Source of the DNA: JAUWOY01 sp034431315
GTDB lineage: Bacteria > Chloroflexota > Anaerolineae > VGOG01
Assembly: GCA_034431315.1 (NCBI GenBank)
Contig: DAOUDK010000044.1
Span: 32,814 to 96,813, forward strand
Length of the DNA: 64,000 nt
Reading direction: 5' to 3'
The position numbers and the translations under genes were made by a program. Shown here piece after piece: positions 7,990 through 18,700 of this stretch (positions are counted from its first letter, which is position 1; each line of letters starts with the position of its first letter). The notes under the pieces are model-generated. The model made no database searches. It worked only from the letters and a program-made list of their open reading frames with translations, and was not told the DNA's origin.

Positions 7990-10900
7990 ATGTCCCCAAA
8001 ACGATTTTCCCAACGTATTGCTAATCTATTTCCTGTGCCCGCGCGTGCCGTGCTGGTCGCGCTGGCTGCCTTCATCGCGCTGGCCGCGTTTGCTGGCCTG
8101 CTCCCGCTGCTGGCCCCCGGGCCGGCATCTGCGGTTGCTGCGCCCGTCGAAGAGCCCCAGACAGCGGCCGGCAGCCCTGCGCCGGTGGTCATCGCCGCGA
8201 CGATGGCGGCCACCACCACGACCACCACGATCCTCCAACATACGCCGGACCCTTCCCTCGTCGAGGATCCCATTTGGGTAGAGTTCCAAGTGGTGCCGAA
8301 TACGGTCGTTGCCGTAAGCGTTGATGGAACCATAGTGGTCACCGATGGCACGGACACTTGCTCGCGCACGGTCGATTCATTAACCTCCGGCTGGCCATAT
8401 CCGAACGGGTGGAGATGGAGCTGCGATCTGTATCCCACCACCGCCGGCGCCAAGACGCTCATTGCGACCTTTACCCCCCTCTACCCCGCCGTCTACGCCA
8501 CCAGCGACAACTCTCCTGGGGTCAGTCACCAAGTGAACGCGGCCAGTGCCGTCACAATTACCGTCAGCGCCTCGCCGGCTTCACCGGTGTATGGCGAGGA
8601 GGTCACCATTACGGCAACCGTCCAGCCCTCAGTTTGCACGGGCATTGTCTTCTTCGACGACGGCGGCACGGAGATCGGCAGAGCGACTCTGGACAGTGGC
8701 ACGGCCACCGTAAAGACGTTCAGCCTCGGGGCGGGGCCGCACCGGGTCAAGGCCGTGTACCTGGGCAGTGACGACTGCTCCGAAGCAGAGTCGGATGTGC
8801 TGGAAATGGATGTGGCGAAGGCCGATACCGCGACAACGATAAGTTCTTCTGACACGACGCCAGTGTTTGGCCAGTCCCTCACGTTTACCGCCACCGTGAC
8901 GGAGAGCGAGACAGTGCCCACGCCGGGAGCCGGCACACCGACGGGCATCGTCACGTTCCAGGACGTCTTCACAGATGCGGCGGGTACGTTCACGACGACG
9001 ATTGGCTCAGGCGCCCTGAACGGGGACGGTGTGGCGGGCTTCACCATCTCCTCACTCGCTGTCGGTCAGCATACCATCATAGCCACCTACGAAGGCGATG
9101 CCAACTTCAACCAGAGCCAGACGTCAATGACCTTCACGGTGGACAAAGCCGACACCACGACGGGCGTAACGCACAGTTCGTCCAATCCATCGGTCTATGG
9201 CGAGTCCGTCACCTTCACCGCAGTCGTGTCGCCGACCTTGCCGGGCGCGGGGACGCCGACCGGGAACGTCGTCTTCAAAGTGGATGGGGCAGCGGTCTTC
9301 ACGGGCGCGTTAGGGTTCACGAATCCTGGCGAGGCACGTTGGGTCACCACCCCCGGTGATTCAACCGAGCTCGATACCGCCCCCGGCGACAGGGTCCGTG
9401 ACATCACGGCCGAATACGGCGGTGACGGCAACTTCAAACCCAGTTCATCACCAACATTCAACCAAACGGTGAACCCGGCCGACACCACAGTGCAGCTACA
9501 GATTCCCCTGGCCGAAACGGAGTTTGGCCAGGACGTCCGGATGAGCGCCATCGTGAGCGTGAACCAACCAGGCGCAGGGACGCCGACCGGGACGGTCATA
9601 TTCACCGTCGCTACGGTGCCTCCGATTGTCGTTACAGACACACTGCCCGGGGGCGGCACCTCGGTGACCGTCGTGACGAACACGATCCCCGTCGGCACGT
9701 GGAACGTCGTAGCCGCGTATGGTGGTGATAACCACTTCAACGGCAGTTCGGATGACGAAGACCATCAGGTGAATAAAACTGACAGCGAGACAACCCTCGA
9801 GTCTTCCGCCAACCCATCGGACTTTGGCCAGACCCTCACCTTCACCGCCACCGTGGAAGCGGCTGGACTCGGACTGTTTGCCCCGATAACGCCGACCGGG
9901 ACGGTCACGTTCACCCTCGGTACGGTGGGGGTCGTGACACGTACGCTGGATGCATCGGGCATTGCGACCGTCGTCACTGATACACTCCCTGCCGGCGAGC
10001 ATGAGATCACAGCCGAATATGGCGGCGATGGGAACTTCAAGCCGAGCGAGGACACCTTGCGCCAAACGGTCAACAAGGTCGCTACCACGACGGAGATCTC
10101 TGGCCTGTCCTCATCGGCGATTGGTGACTCCGTCACCTTCACGGCGACGGTATCGGAGACTCTGTCAGGGGCGCCCGTAACCACCGGCACGGTTGATTTC
10201 TGGGATTTCACAACAGTGGTCTACAGTGATACGCTGGACGTATCAGGCCAGGCTACCTTCACCACGTCATCGCTCTCCGCCGGCACGCACAGGTTGAAGG
10301 CCGTCTATAACGGTACCCCAAACTTCCAACCGAGCACCTCACAGCGGCTGGTACATACGGTCAGTGCGGCTGGCACCACGACGACGCTGGCGGTACCCGC
10401 TTCCTCGGTGTTTGGCCAAACCGTCACCTTCACGGCCACCGTGACGGCTGGTGTGACGCCCGTAACCAGTGGCCAGGTCACCTTCTATGACGGCGCGACG
10501 ACACTTGGCAGCGACACGCTGGATGCATCCGGCGAGGCGACCCTCAGCACGTCCACGCTCGCGGCTGGCGCGCATACGATCAAGGCCCGCTTTGGAGGTA
10601 ATGCGGATTACGGCCCGAGCGAGGACACCAAGTCCTATACGGTGGATCAGGCCAACACGACCACCAGTATCACCTCCGACGATCCCGACTCATCGGTGGT
10701 AGGGCAACCCGTGCTGGTAGAGTTCACCGTTGAGGCGGTGTCGCCCGGCAGCGGCACCCCCACCGGGGATGTGACGGTTGACGACGGTACCGGTGCCAGT
10801 TGCACGGGGACTGTGGCAGATGGCGACTGTACTCTGATCCCTACCACGGCCGGCCTCAAGACGCTCACCGCCAACTACGCTGGCAACAGCAACTTCATCG

Positions 10901-12336
10901 GCAGTTCGGATAACACGCAAACCCATCAGGTGAACCCAGCCGGCACCACGACGACCGTCACGAGCTCGCCCCCTTCATCACTGCCTGGCGATTCCGTCAC
11001 CATCACAGCCCTCGTGACGGCAGTCGCGCCAGGGTCTGGCACGCCTACCGGAAACGTGACCTTCAGGGACGGCGGCACGCCGATTTGCTCGAACGTGCTG
11101 TTGAGTGGCGGCTCGGCGACCTGCAACACCACCGCGCTCGCGCTCGGCCTCCACACTCTGTGGGCCGACTATCTCGGCGATGGCAACTTCAGCATCAGCA
11201 GTGGCTCCACGACACACAATGTCAGCGCCATACCGGCCGATCTGTCGGTGACGAAGACAGACTCGCCCGACCCGGTGAATGTCGGCGAGAATGTGACCTA
11301 CATCATCGCCGTGGCCAATCACGGGCCGGAATCTACCGATGTGACGCTTACCGACACGCTGCCGCCGGAGGTGACCTTTGTCTCGGCCACGCCCAGCCAG
11401 GGTAGCTGCCCAACGACGCCCAATGTAGGCGATCCTGGCGGCACCGTCACCTGCGAGCTGGGCAACCTCACCGGCGGGACCGGCAGCGCTACGGTCACCA
11501 TCGTGGTGAACGTCCCCTTGACCACACCCGCCGGCACGGTCTTGCGCAACACCGCCCAGGTGATCGGCACACGGCCTGAGCCAGTTCCGGATCCTCACCT
11601 CAACACGAGCATCGCGGAAACGACGGTCTATCGGTCGCCCCGACGGGGAGACTGTAACGGCGACTATGCGGTAGACCTGGCCGACGTCTGGGCCATCGTG
11701 CGCGACATCTTCGATCCGACCTTCCAGGGTACGTCGGGCTGCGACGCCAACAAGGATCAGCAGGTGGATGCCGGCGACGTTCCGTCCACGGTCCTCATCA
11801 TGCTCAACGGCCTCAACGCAGGCGGCATGGGCGGCGATCTCAACGCGGCGACGGAAGGGCCTGCACTTACTCTGCCGGACCAGGTGCCGGCTGTACCCAG
11901 CGGCCTTGTTACCCTGCCGGTCAGCTTCGCCGCCAACGGCCACAGCATCACCAGCCTGGCCTTCTCCGTGGATTACGATGAGACCTGGCTGGCCCTCGAT
12001 CCCACCGACCGTGACGGGAACGGCATTCCCGACGCGGTGATATTCAGCCTGCCGGGTGACTTTACCTATTCGGTCACCTTTGATGGAGACGATGCCGATG
12101 GCGAGGTAGACATCTTCATCGGCGACATCTCCCCACCCCTGACCTCGCTGTCGGATGGGCCGATTGTGTTCATGATCCTGAATGTGGACAGCTCGTCCGG
12201 CAGCACGCAGGGGGCGGTCCGATTCTCGCTCGACCCGGCGGCTTCCTTTGGCGACACATCCGGCCAGAGCGTCCCCGGCACGGCGATGCCGACGGGAAGG
12301 TATCCGTACCAGATCTACTTGCCGGTGCTCCACTAG
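7990..12336 (+). CDS. Giant secreted protein: Ig-like repeats, DUF11, dockerin and cohesin domains
   Basis: A 1448-residue protein whose start has AAGGAGG upstream. A signal/anchor helix lies at residues ~17-50. From about residue 180 there are nine Ig-like repeats of ~90-110 residues, each opening with a motif like TTTxVxxSxxPSxxGQxVTFTATV and ending near GxxNFxxSxxT (bacterial Ig group 3 type). One DUF11 domain follows (ADLSVTKTDSPDPVNVGENVTY, about base 11240). Bases about 11640-11820 encode two calcium-loop repeats of dockerin type I (GDCNGDYAVDLADVWAIV and GCDANKDQQVDAGDVPST). The last ~150 residues resemble a cohesin beta-sandwich (LVTLPVSFAANGHSITSLAF). A dockerin beside a cohesin in one chain implies self-association or assembly with other dockerin-bearing surface proteins. 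Cell-surface scaffolding is inferred; no catalytic domain is seen. Confidence 0.85.
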   Translation: MSPKRFSQRIANLFPVPARAVLVALAAFIALAAFAGLLPLLAPGPASAVAAPVEEPQTAAGSPAPVVIAATMAATTTTTTILQHTPDPSLVEDPIWVEFQVVPNTVVAVSVDGTIVVTDGTDTCSRTVDSLTSGWPYPNGWRWSCDLYPTTAGAKTLIATFTPLYPAVYATSDNSPGVSHQVNAASAVTITVSASPASPVYGEEVTITATVQPSVCTGIVFFDDGGTEIGRATLDSGTATVKTFSLGAGPHRVKAVYLGSDDCSEAESDVLEMDVAKADTATTISSSDTTPVFGQSLTFTATVTESETVPTPGAGTPTGIVTFQDVFTDAAGTFTTTIGSGALNGDGVAGFTISSLAVGQHTIIATYEGDANFNQSQTSMTFTVDKADTTTGVTHSSSNPSVYGESVTFTAVVSPTLPGAGTPTGNVVFKVDGAAVFTGALGFTNPGEARWVTTPGDSTELDTAPGDRVRDITAEYGGDGNFKPSSSPTFNQTVNPADTTVQLQIPLAETEFGQDVRMSAIVSVNQPGAGTPTGTVIFTVATVPPIVVTDTLPGGGTSVTVVTNTIPVGTWNVVAAYGGDNHFNGSSDDEDHQVNKTDSETTLESSANPSDFGQTLTFTATVEAAGLGLFAPITPTGTVTFTLGTVGVVTRTLDASGIATVVTDTLPAGEHEITAEYGGDGNFKPSEDTLRQTVNKVATTTEISGLSSSAIGDSVTFTATVSETLSGAPVTTGTVDFWDFTTVVYSDTLDVSGQATFTTSSLSAGTHRLKAVYNGTPNFQPSTSQRLVHTVSAAGTTTTLAVPASSVFGQTVTFTATVTAGVTPVTSGQVTFYDGATTLGSDTLDASGEATLSTSTLAAGAHTIKARFGGNADYGPSEDTKSYTVDQANTTTSITSDDPDSSVVGQPVLVEFTVEAVSPGSGTPTGDVTVDDGTGASCTGTVADGDCTLIPTTAGLKTLTANYAGNSNFIGSSDNTQTHQVNPAGTTTTVTSSPPSSLPGDSVTITALVTAVAPGSGTPTGNVTFRDGGTPICSNVLLSGGSATCNTTALALGLHTLWADYLGDGNFSISSGSTTHNVSAIPADLSVTKTDSPDPVNVGENVTYIIAVANHGPESTDVTLTDTLPPEVTFVSATPSQGSCPTTPNVGDPGGTVTCELGNLTGGTGSATVTIVVNVPLTTPAGTVLRNTAQVIGTRPEPVPDPHLNTSIAETTVYRSPRRGDCNGDYAVDLADVWAIVRDIFDPTFQGTSGCDANKDQQVDAGDVPSTVLIMLNGLNAGGMGGDLNAATEGPALTLPDQVPAVPSGLVTLPVSFAANGHSITSLAFSVDYDETWLALDPTDRDGNGIPDAVIFSLPGDFTYSVTFDGDDADGEVDIFIGDISPPLTSLSDGPIVFMILNVDSSSGSTQGAVRFSLDPAASFGDTSGQSVPGTAMPTGRYPYQIYLPVLH

Positions 12337-12352
12337 GATAAGTAGGGAGCGC

Positions 12353-12581
12353 GGGGCTGAACCCCATGCGCGTCAAGTTAAGGGTGGTGTAGTGCTTGCC
12401 GGGGCTGCACGGCCATGAAGTGGCCGTGCTACGAAGCTCCCGCCTGATGAATCAGGCTCAAGAACCCCGTTTACGGGGTGGTAGCTCCGTAGCCGTGGCA
12501 CTTCATGCCACGGCGGAGCTGGCCAGCAACCGTTTTCCCGCAGGCTTCCGTCTTAGCTTGACGGGTATGGGCTGAACCCCC
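12353..12581. mobile_element. 229-bp foldback element with IS200/IS605-like end structure
   Basis: The 429-base gap between two giant genes holds this structure. The ends are imperfect inverted repeats (CATGCGCGTCAAGTTAAG against the inverse of CTTAGCTTGACGGGTATG). Nested inside are further arms (GGCCATGAAGTGGCC and its counterpart GGCACTTCATGCC) and two compact hairpins, CCTGATGAATCAGG and ACCCCGTTTACGGGGT. The sequence AATCAGGCTCAAGAACCCC followed by a TTTA-loop hairpin resembles right ends of IS200/IS605-family (tnpB) elements as I know them. There is no ORF, so a non-autonomous element is proposed. The remaining ~180 bases up to the next start show nothing further. Confidence 0.45.
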
Positions 12582-12764
12582 GCGCTGAGAGAGCGGAGCC
12601 CCTGCGGGGCCAAGAATGACCAGCCCGAAGGGCTTCCCCCGGCAGCAAGGGCATAGGTGGCCTCGAATTCCTGGCAGCATTTCGCCTGCAGCCCACTAGG
12701 GTTGCGCATTACGGATTTCGGATTGGATGCTCCGAAGTACACATTCCAAAATGGGAGGTTAGTA

Positions 12765-15700
12765 ATGAATATTCATCCTACCAACACATCGTCTCGCTCC
12801 ACTGCAATTCATCTACAGCGACACAAGCCGATCCTGCGCTTGCTGCTTGTCCTCGCGGCTGGCCTGGCATTGCTCGGCCTGGCCTTGGCCGTGCCTGCTG
12901 GCATGGAGACCGCTGCGAGCATCCCACCTCCAACCTCCAACTTCCAACCCCCAACCCCCAACTTTCAACCTCCAACTTCCAATCTCCAATCTCCAATCTC
13001 CAATCTCCAACCCCCATCGCTTCTCCTGGCAACGGTGTTGAATGGGGGCTTCGAGACCGGTCTCACTAATTGGATCACCGGTGGCAGCGCGAACCACGTG
13101 GAGGTCCTCCAGGCGTCCAACTTCTGGACGTCCATCGGATCCGTAGGGCAGCCCACGCCGACCGAGGGCAACTCCTTCGCACTGCTGTGCAACGGTCCTG
13201 GCATCGTCGATGGGACCCCTCAGGGTAACATTGATCTCGACGGCGGGCCCACTCCGGAGTACGACACCTCGATCCTTAGTGTAGACCTCATCCTGAACGC
13301 AAGCGATGTGCCCGCCACGTTGAGCTTCGACTGGAGCTTCCTGACCGACGAAGACCGCAATGCACCCGATTCTTTCGATGACTTCTTCCAGGTGACGCTC
13401 AACTCCGTTGTCATCCTGGCGGGAAGCCGGCCCACTGGCGGCGTGTCACCCTACCTGGACGTGCCGGGCATGAACTTCGTCTGGTACAAGGTGAGTTCCA
13501 CGGGGGCTACGAACGGTTGCGATTTCGGGGACGGTCGGAACAGTTTCCAGACCTTCAGGACGCTCATCAGCAACCCCGGCAACTACACCCTGTCGTTCCT
13601 GGTCGCGGACCAGGGGGGACCACCGGGCGGCGATATAGATTCCGGCTTGCTGATAGACAACGTCCAGTTGATACCGGAGATTGACCTCGAGATCACCAAG
13701 ACGGCCACACCCGACCCGGCCATCGCTGGTGACCCCCTTATTTATGAGGTCACCGTCGAGAACCACGGCACCGGCCGCGCGCTGGACGTCGTGGTGACGG
13801 ATACGCTTCCCATTCAGGTGGACTTCATTGCGCATAACCTTCCCATTTACACCGACCAAACACTCCCCCAGGGCTGCACGTTTGGCACCGGCACCGGCCC
13901 CGGCGGCGAAGACCAGCTCGTCTGTGACCTGGGCGATGTCCTCGGCGGAGAGAGCGTGAGCTTCGAAATCGAGGTGGACGTCCAAGCGGACGCCCTGGCC
14001 AACGGCACCTTAGTCTTGACCAATACGGCTGAGGTAGATTCTCTGACGGCGGATGGCAATCCCAGGAACGACATCGTCATCCTGGGGACGATCCTGCAGG
14101 ACGAGGCCGACCTGCGGGTCCTCAAGGTGAGCAAGCCGGACACCTCGGTGCGGGCCGGCCAACTCTTCACCTACACCATCTACGTGGACAACCTGGGCCC
14201 GTCCTTTGCGCGGGCTATCACGCTCACGGACGATATTCTTGCCGTGGGCGCCTTTACTGTGACGCAGATCATCCTTGATCCGAACCGGCCTGACACCTGC
14301 ACGCCGATGCCACCTCCTCCTGTTGGAGGTGGTCCTGGACCGACGATCATCGAATGTGAGCTCGGCCAGCCTCTGGAACCCTACGGATACCCCGGCAGCG
14401 GGCGTTGGACCATTCAGATCGAATTGACGTCTGACGTGACCCAGGATGTCAACAACCGGGTGCGGGTGGTTAGTGCGGACGATCCCGCGACTGGCCTGCC
14501 AGGGACGCCCGATCCGGATACGTCCAACAACGTGGCAGAGGACTTCATCTCCGTGACCGACGTGGCGGATCTCACGATAACCAAGATGGTCGAGGATGCC
14601 GGCTCGAATCCGGATGGCAATCTGTACACGGCGCTGGCCGGCGAGAGGGTTCGATGGACCATCACGGTAACGAACAAGGGACCTAGCACGTCAGAAAATG
14701 TCGTGGTCTGGGATAAACTACCGGCGGGCCTGGTCGAGGGTTCGGTGACCGCGATCGCCGTGACGCCTCCACAGGGCGGCGGGCAATGCAATCTGGGTAC
14801 GCCGGGCGACCCCAACGAGCCGCTTTTCTGCCAGCTCGGCAACCTGGCTCCCGGTGAAACCGCCACGGTCACCATCGCGGCCGACATTGACCCGAGCTAC
14901 GTCGCGGACCGGCCGAGCACCCCCTTCGCGAATTACCTTCCCAACGATGCCTACCTCACCAGCGATATCTTAGATCCAGATACGGGGAACAACGCCGTCT
15001 TCGACACGTTCGTTGAGGTACTTGCTCAGGCCGACCTGGGGATCAGCAAGAGCGCCCGGGGGGACAACATCAACGGTTACGACCCGGTGACGCAGCAGTA
15101 CACCAAGGTGCAGTTGGACAACCAGGTCAGCGCCGGTGAGTTACTCCAGTACACCCTCGTGGTCAGCAATACTGGACCGTCGGATGCCCAGAACGTAGTC
15201 GTCACTGACACGCTGCCGCCACCCGCTGGCCCGGTGGCCACGGTCCACTTCGTGGCCGCCGATGGCGCCGATTGTCGCCAGGATCCCATAGACAGGAACG
15301 AGATTACGTGTGACTTGGGGACGATGCCGGACGAGACCTCGCGGATCATTTACATCTTGGTGCGGGTGGACCCGTCGGCTGCCGGTCCGGACAACATGGC
15401 GACCATCACCAACACGGCGACCATCACCAGCACCACCACGCTGGATCGGTTCGACGGGGATCCGTGGCCTGGAGACAATAACCTGACAACTAACACCACG
15501 ACGGTGTCCTCCGCCGTGGCGGACGTCTTCGTGACCAAGGTGGACATCCCGGCCGAGGCACGCCTGGATGAGCCCTTCGAGCCGGACAAGGCCATGGCCG
15601 GCGAGGAGCATCGCTACCTGATCACCTTCGGGAACAACGGTCCGTCGGTGGCCCGGAGTGTCAACGTCACCGACACCCTGGACTTCAAGCAGGACGGCAT

Positions 15701-18700
15701 CCTAGGCGAGACCTTCGTCCGCTGCGAGCCCCTGGATCCGGATGACCTGGTGGAATGTAGTGAAGAGCAGACCATCATCCTCAGCGATACCGTCCGCGTG
15801 GACACCCTTCAGGTGGCGAATGAGGCGATCATCTCCGGTGGCACCGGAACGCTGAACCCCGGCGACTCCTTCAGCTTCTACCTCATCACCAAGGTTGATC
15901 CGGGCTACGTGCTGGACGCAGATGATCTGATCGCCGAGAACACGGCCTGGATCTCCAGCACGACGATGGATTACCGCACGGCCAACAACCACAACACCGA
16001 GCTGACAGAGATCATCGCCGAGGCCGACCTGCAGGTCACCAAGACCGACATGCCCGATCCCGGCCAGAACCTCTACTACGATCCGGTGACCAACAAGTTC
16101 ACCTACACCTACACGATCAGCATTGAGAACCTGGGGCCCTCGGATGCGGCCAAGGTGGTGCTGATTGACACGCTGCCGGTGGACGCGAGCTTCATCGAGT
16201 TTGGTACGCTGGAGGATACGCAGTGCTACTTCCGCGACGACGGCACCGTATTCTGCCTGGTAGGTAACGATGAGAACAACCAGACCGTCGCCCAGCGAGG
16301 CCGCCTGAACGTGGACAGCAGCAAGGATGTGGAGATCGTCGTCCAGGCTGATGCCAGCGCGGTGGACTTCCTGGAGAACTGCGTCGAGGTCAAGGCTATC
16401 GCCGAGGCAGACTTCCCCTTCCGGCCTACTGATCCCATCCCGCCGGCCGACTTCCTGGACGGGAGAACGCCGACGTCAGACCCCAACCTGGCCAACAACA
16501 CTTTCTGCGAGACCACCACTCTAAAGAATCCAGCGGTCCAGGTGGACAAGAAGGTGTACATCCGCTACAGCCCAGAGCGCGGCATTGACAACCGGGGGCT
16601 GGACCCAGTGGATGCCTGCGCCGACCTGGCCACCGACGACATCCTGACGCTGCCGGGCGACGAGCTCACCTACTGCTACACCATCACCAACGAGGGCGAC
16701 ACCTGGCTCAGCTCCATCAAGCTGCAGGACCAGTCCGATGCGAATATCATCCGCACGCCGACGAGCGACTTTGCGGTGGCGTACCCGAGCCAGCCGCCGC
16801 TGCGGGGCACCACTACCGTGGCTGGCGCCGACGAGGCGCAGACCATCACCATCGAGACGGCGGAGTTCGATAAGGCTGTGTTGGCACCGAAAGGCGTGGC
16901 GGATGACTACGACCACATCCTCATCGTCCGCAGCTTCACGGTGGACTTCCCGGCCGGCGGAGTCACCTACCTGGGCACCAACACCGCGCGGGTGGATGCG
17001 CGGCCCAGCACCAAGTACAGCACCCCTCTGCCGGGCATTGCAGCATCTGGCGATTGTGATCCCAGGCTCCCTGAGCACGTCTGCGACACCGACCTACTCC
17101 ACGACACCCTGGCCCTGCCAGTGTTAGAGGAGACCACCAAGGAGTGGTACGTCTACGACGACGCCAACGAGGACGGCCTGCCCAGTTGCGACGATGTCGT
17201 CGGGTACACGGTAACCATCCCCAACACCGGCACCATCGAGGCCACGGGGGTGGTGTTCACTGATACACTCTACAACTACATCGCTGACGACCCGGAGGAC
17301 CCGCGAGTGCCGGCCACCTTGATCAACGGCAGCGTCTCGGCTGCCATCCACGTCCACGGCCTTGATCCTGTCAGCGGTCGCGAGATTGACGCCGACGTGC
17401 AGCCGCCAGACCTGGCCTTCGGCGAGGACCTCCTGCTTCGCACTTTTGCACCAGCGGTTGGCGGCGGCTACATTGAGCTCACCTACCCCTCGGCCGTCTT
17501 GCTGGACAGCGAAATCATCAAAGGTAACAACCCCGACGACGACGAGGTTATCGTGGCTACGCGACTGAAGATCCCGCCCCAGGGCCACCTGCTCCGCTTC
17601 GGCGGCGTCACCTACGACCCGCCCATCCTGGTCACTTTCTCCCTGCGCATCAAGTATCGGGTGTACATCAAGAGGACTGCGCCAACTGATGCCATCGTAC
17701 TTAACCACGGCTGGCTGACCTACAACGAGATTGGCCTGTTCGATCAGCGATTCCCAGACTTTGACCCGGCCAATCCGGACGCCCACACAGCGGCCAACAA
17801 GGTGGCCAACAACCACGCCGGTACGCCAGGTCGAGCCTGGGAGAGCTACGAGTTCCCCGGCTGGCCGGAGGTTCCAGAGGATGTTGAGCCTACGAACTAC
17901 CCTGGCCCGCGCTTCGATGACTACGCGCAGCCCGGCGCGGACCTGCGTGACGATGACGACCCAACCTGGTTCGAGGTGAAGTGTGGGACGGACAACAGCA
18001 CCAGTGGCACCGGCACCCATCTCCAGTTGCCCGCTATTGATCACCAGGGCGGCTGGGAAACCATGATCCAGGTGCAGAATGCGGGTGATGACGACACCGG
18101 AGTGGTTACTTTCTTCTGGGGAGAGTACTCAGCTCAGTGTCCCTACAGCGATCCGGGCCCCATTGGCTATGCTTGCAAGTGGGTCGCTAAGGACGGTGTT
18201 TGGTCCCTGGAGGATCAGGACATCCCCGTCATGGCAAGGTCAGCGATAGTCTACTCGGTGGCCGAGGGCCTCTTCGACCAGGCCTGTCTGGATGCAGCTC
18301 AGGTCATTGTTGAGCCTAATCCCTACTGGGATCCTCGGCCCAAGAGTGCCAAGTGGCAGGACTGGGTGGATGATTATGAGGGCACCGGCCTGCAGTTAGC
18401 AGTGATAACCCAGCGCGAGGGGCCTAACGACTTCGATACTCTGGTTTCGAGCGCTTACCCTGGCATCTCGGAGAACATGAAGGGGTGCGGGCCTCCTTAT
18501 CAGTATTTTGCCCCCTACGCCATGAGTCGGTATCACGGCCTGGATACGGAGATGATCATCCAGAACTGCGGTGAGAGGTGCACTGAGGTATGGCTCGATT
18601 ATCAAAAGCAAGGGGCTTGCGACTTCAGCTACTCGGATCAGATCGGCCGATTGGCGCCAGGGGAATCAATACGGAAGAGGGTGCCGGCGGCGCTGGGTGC

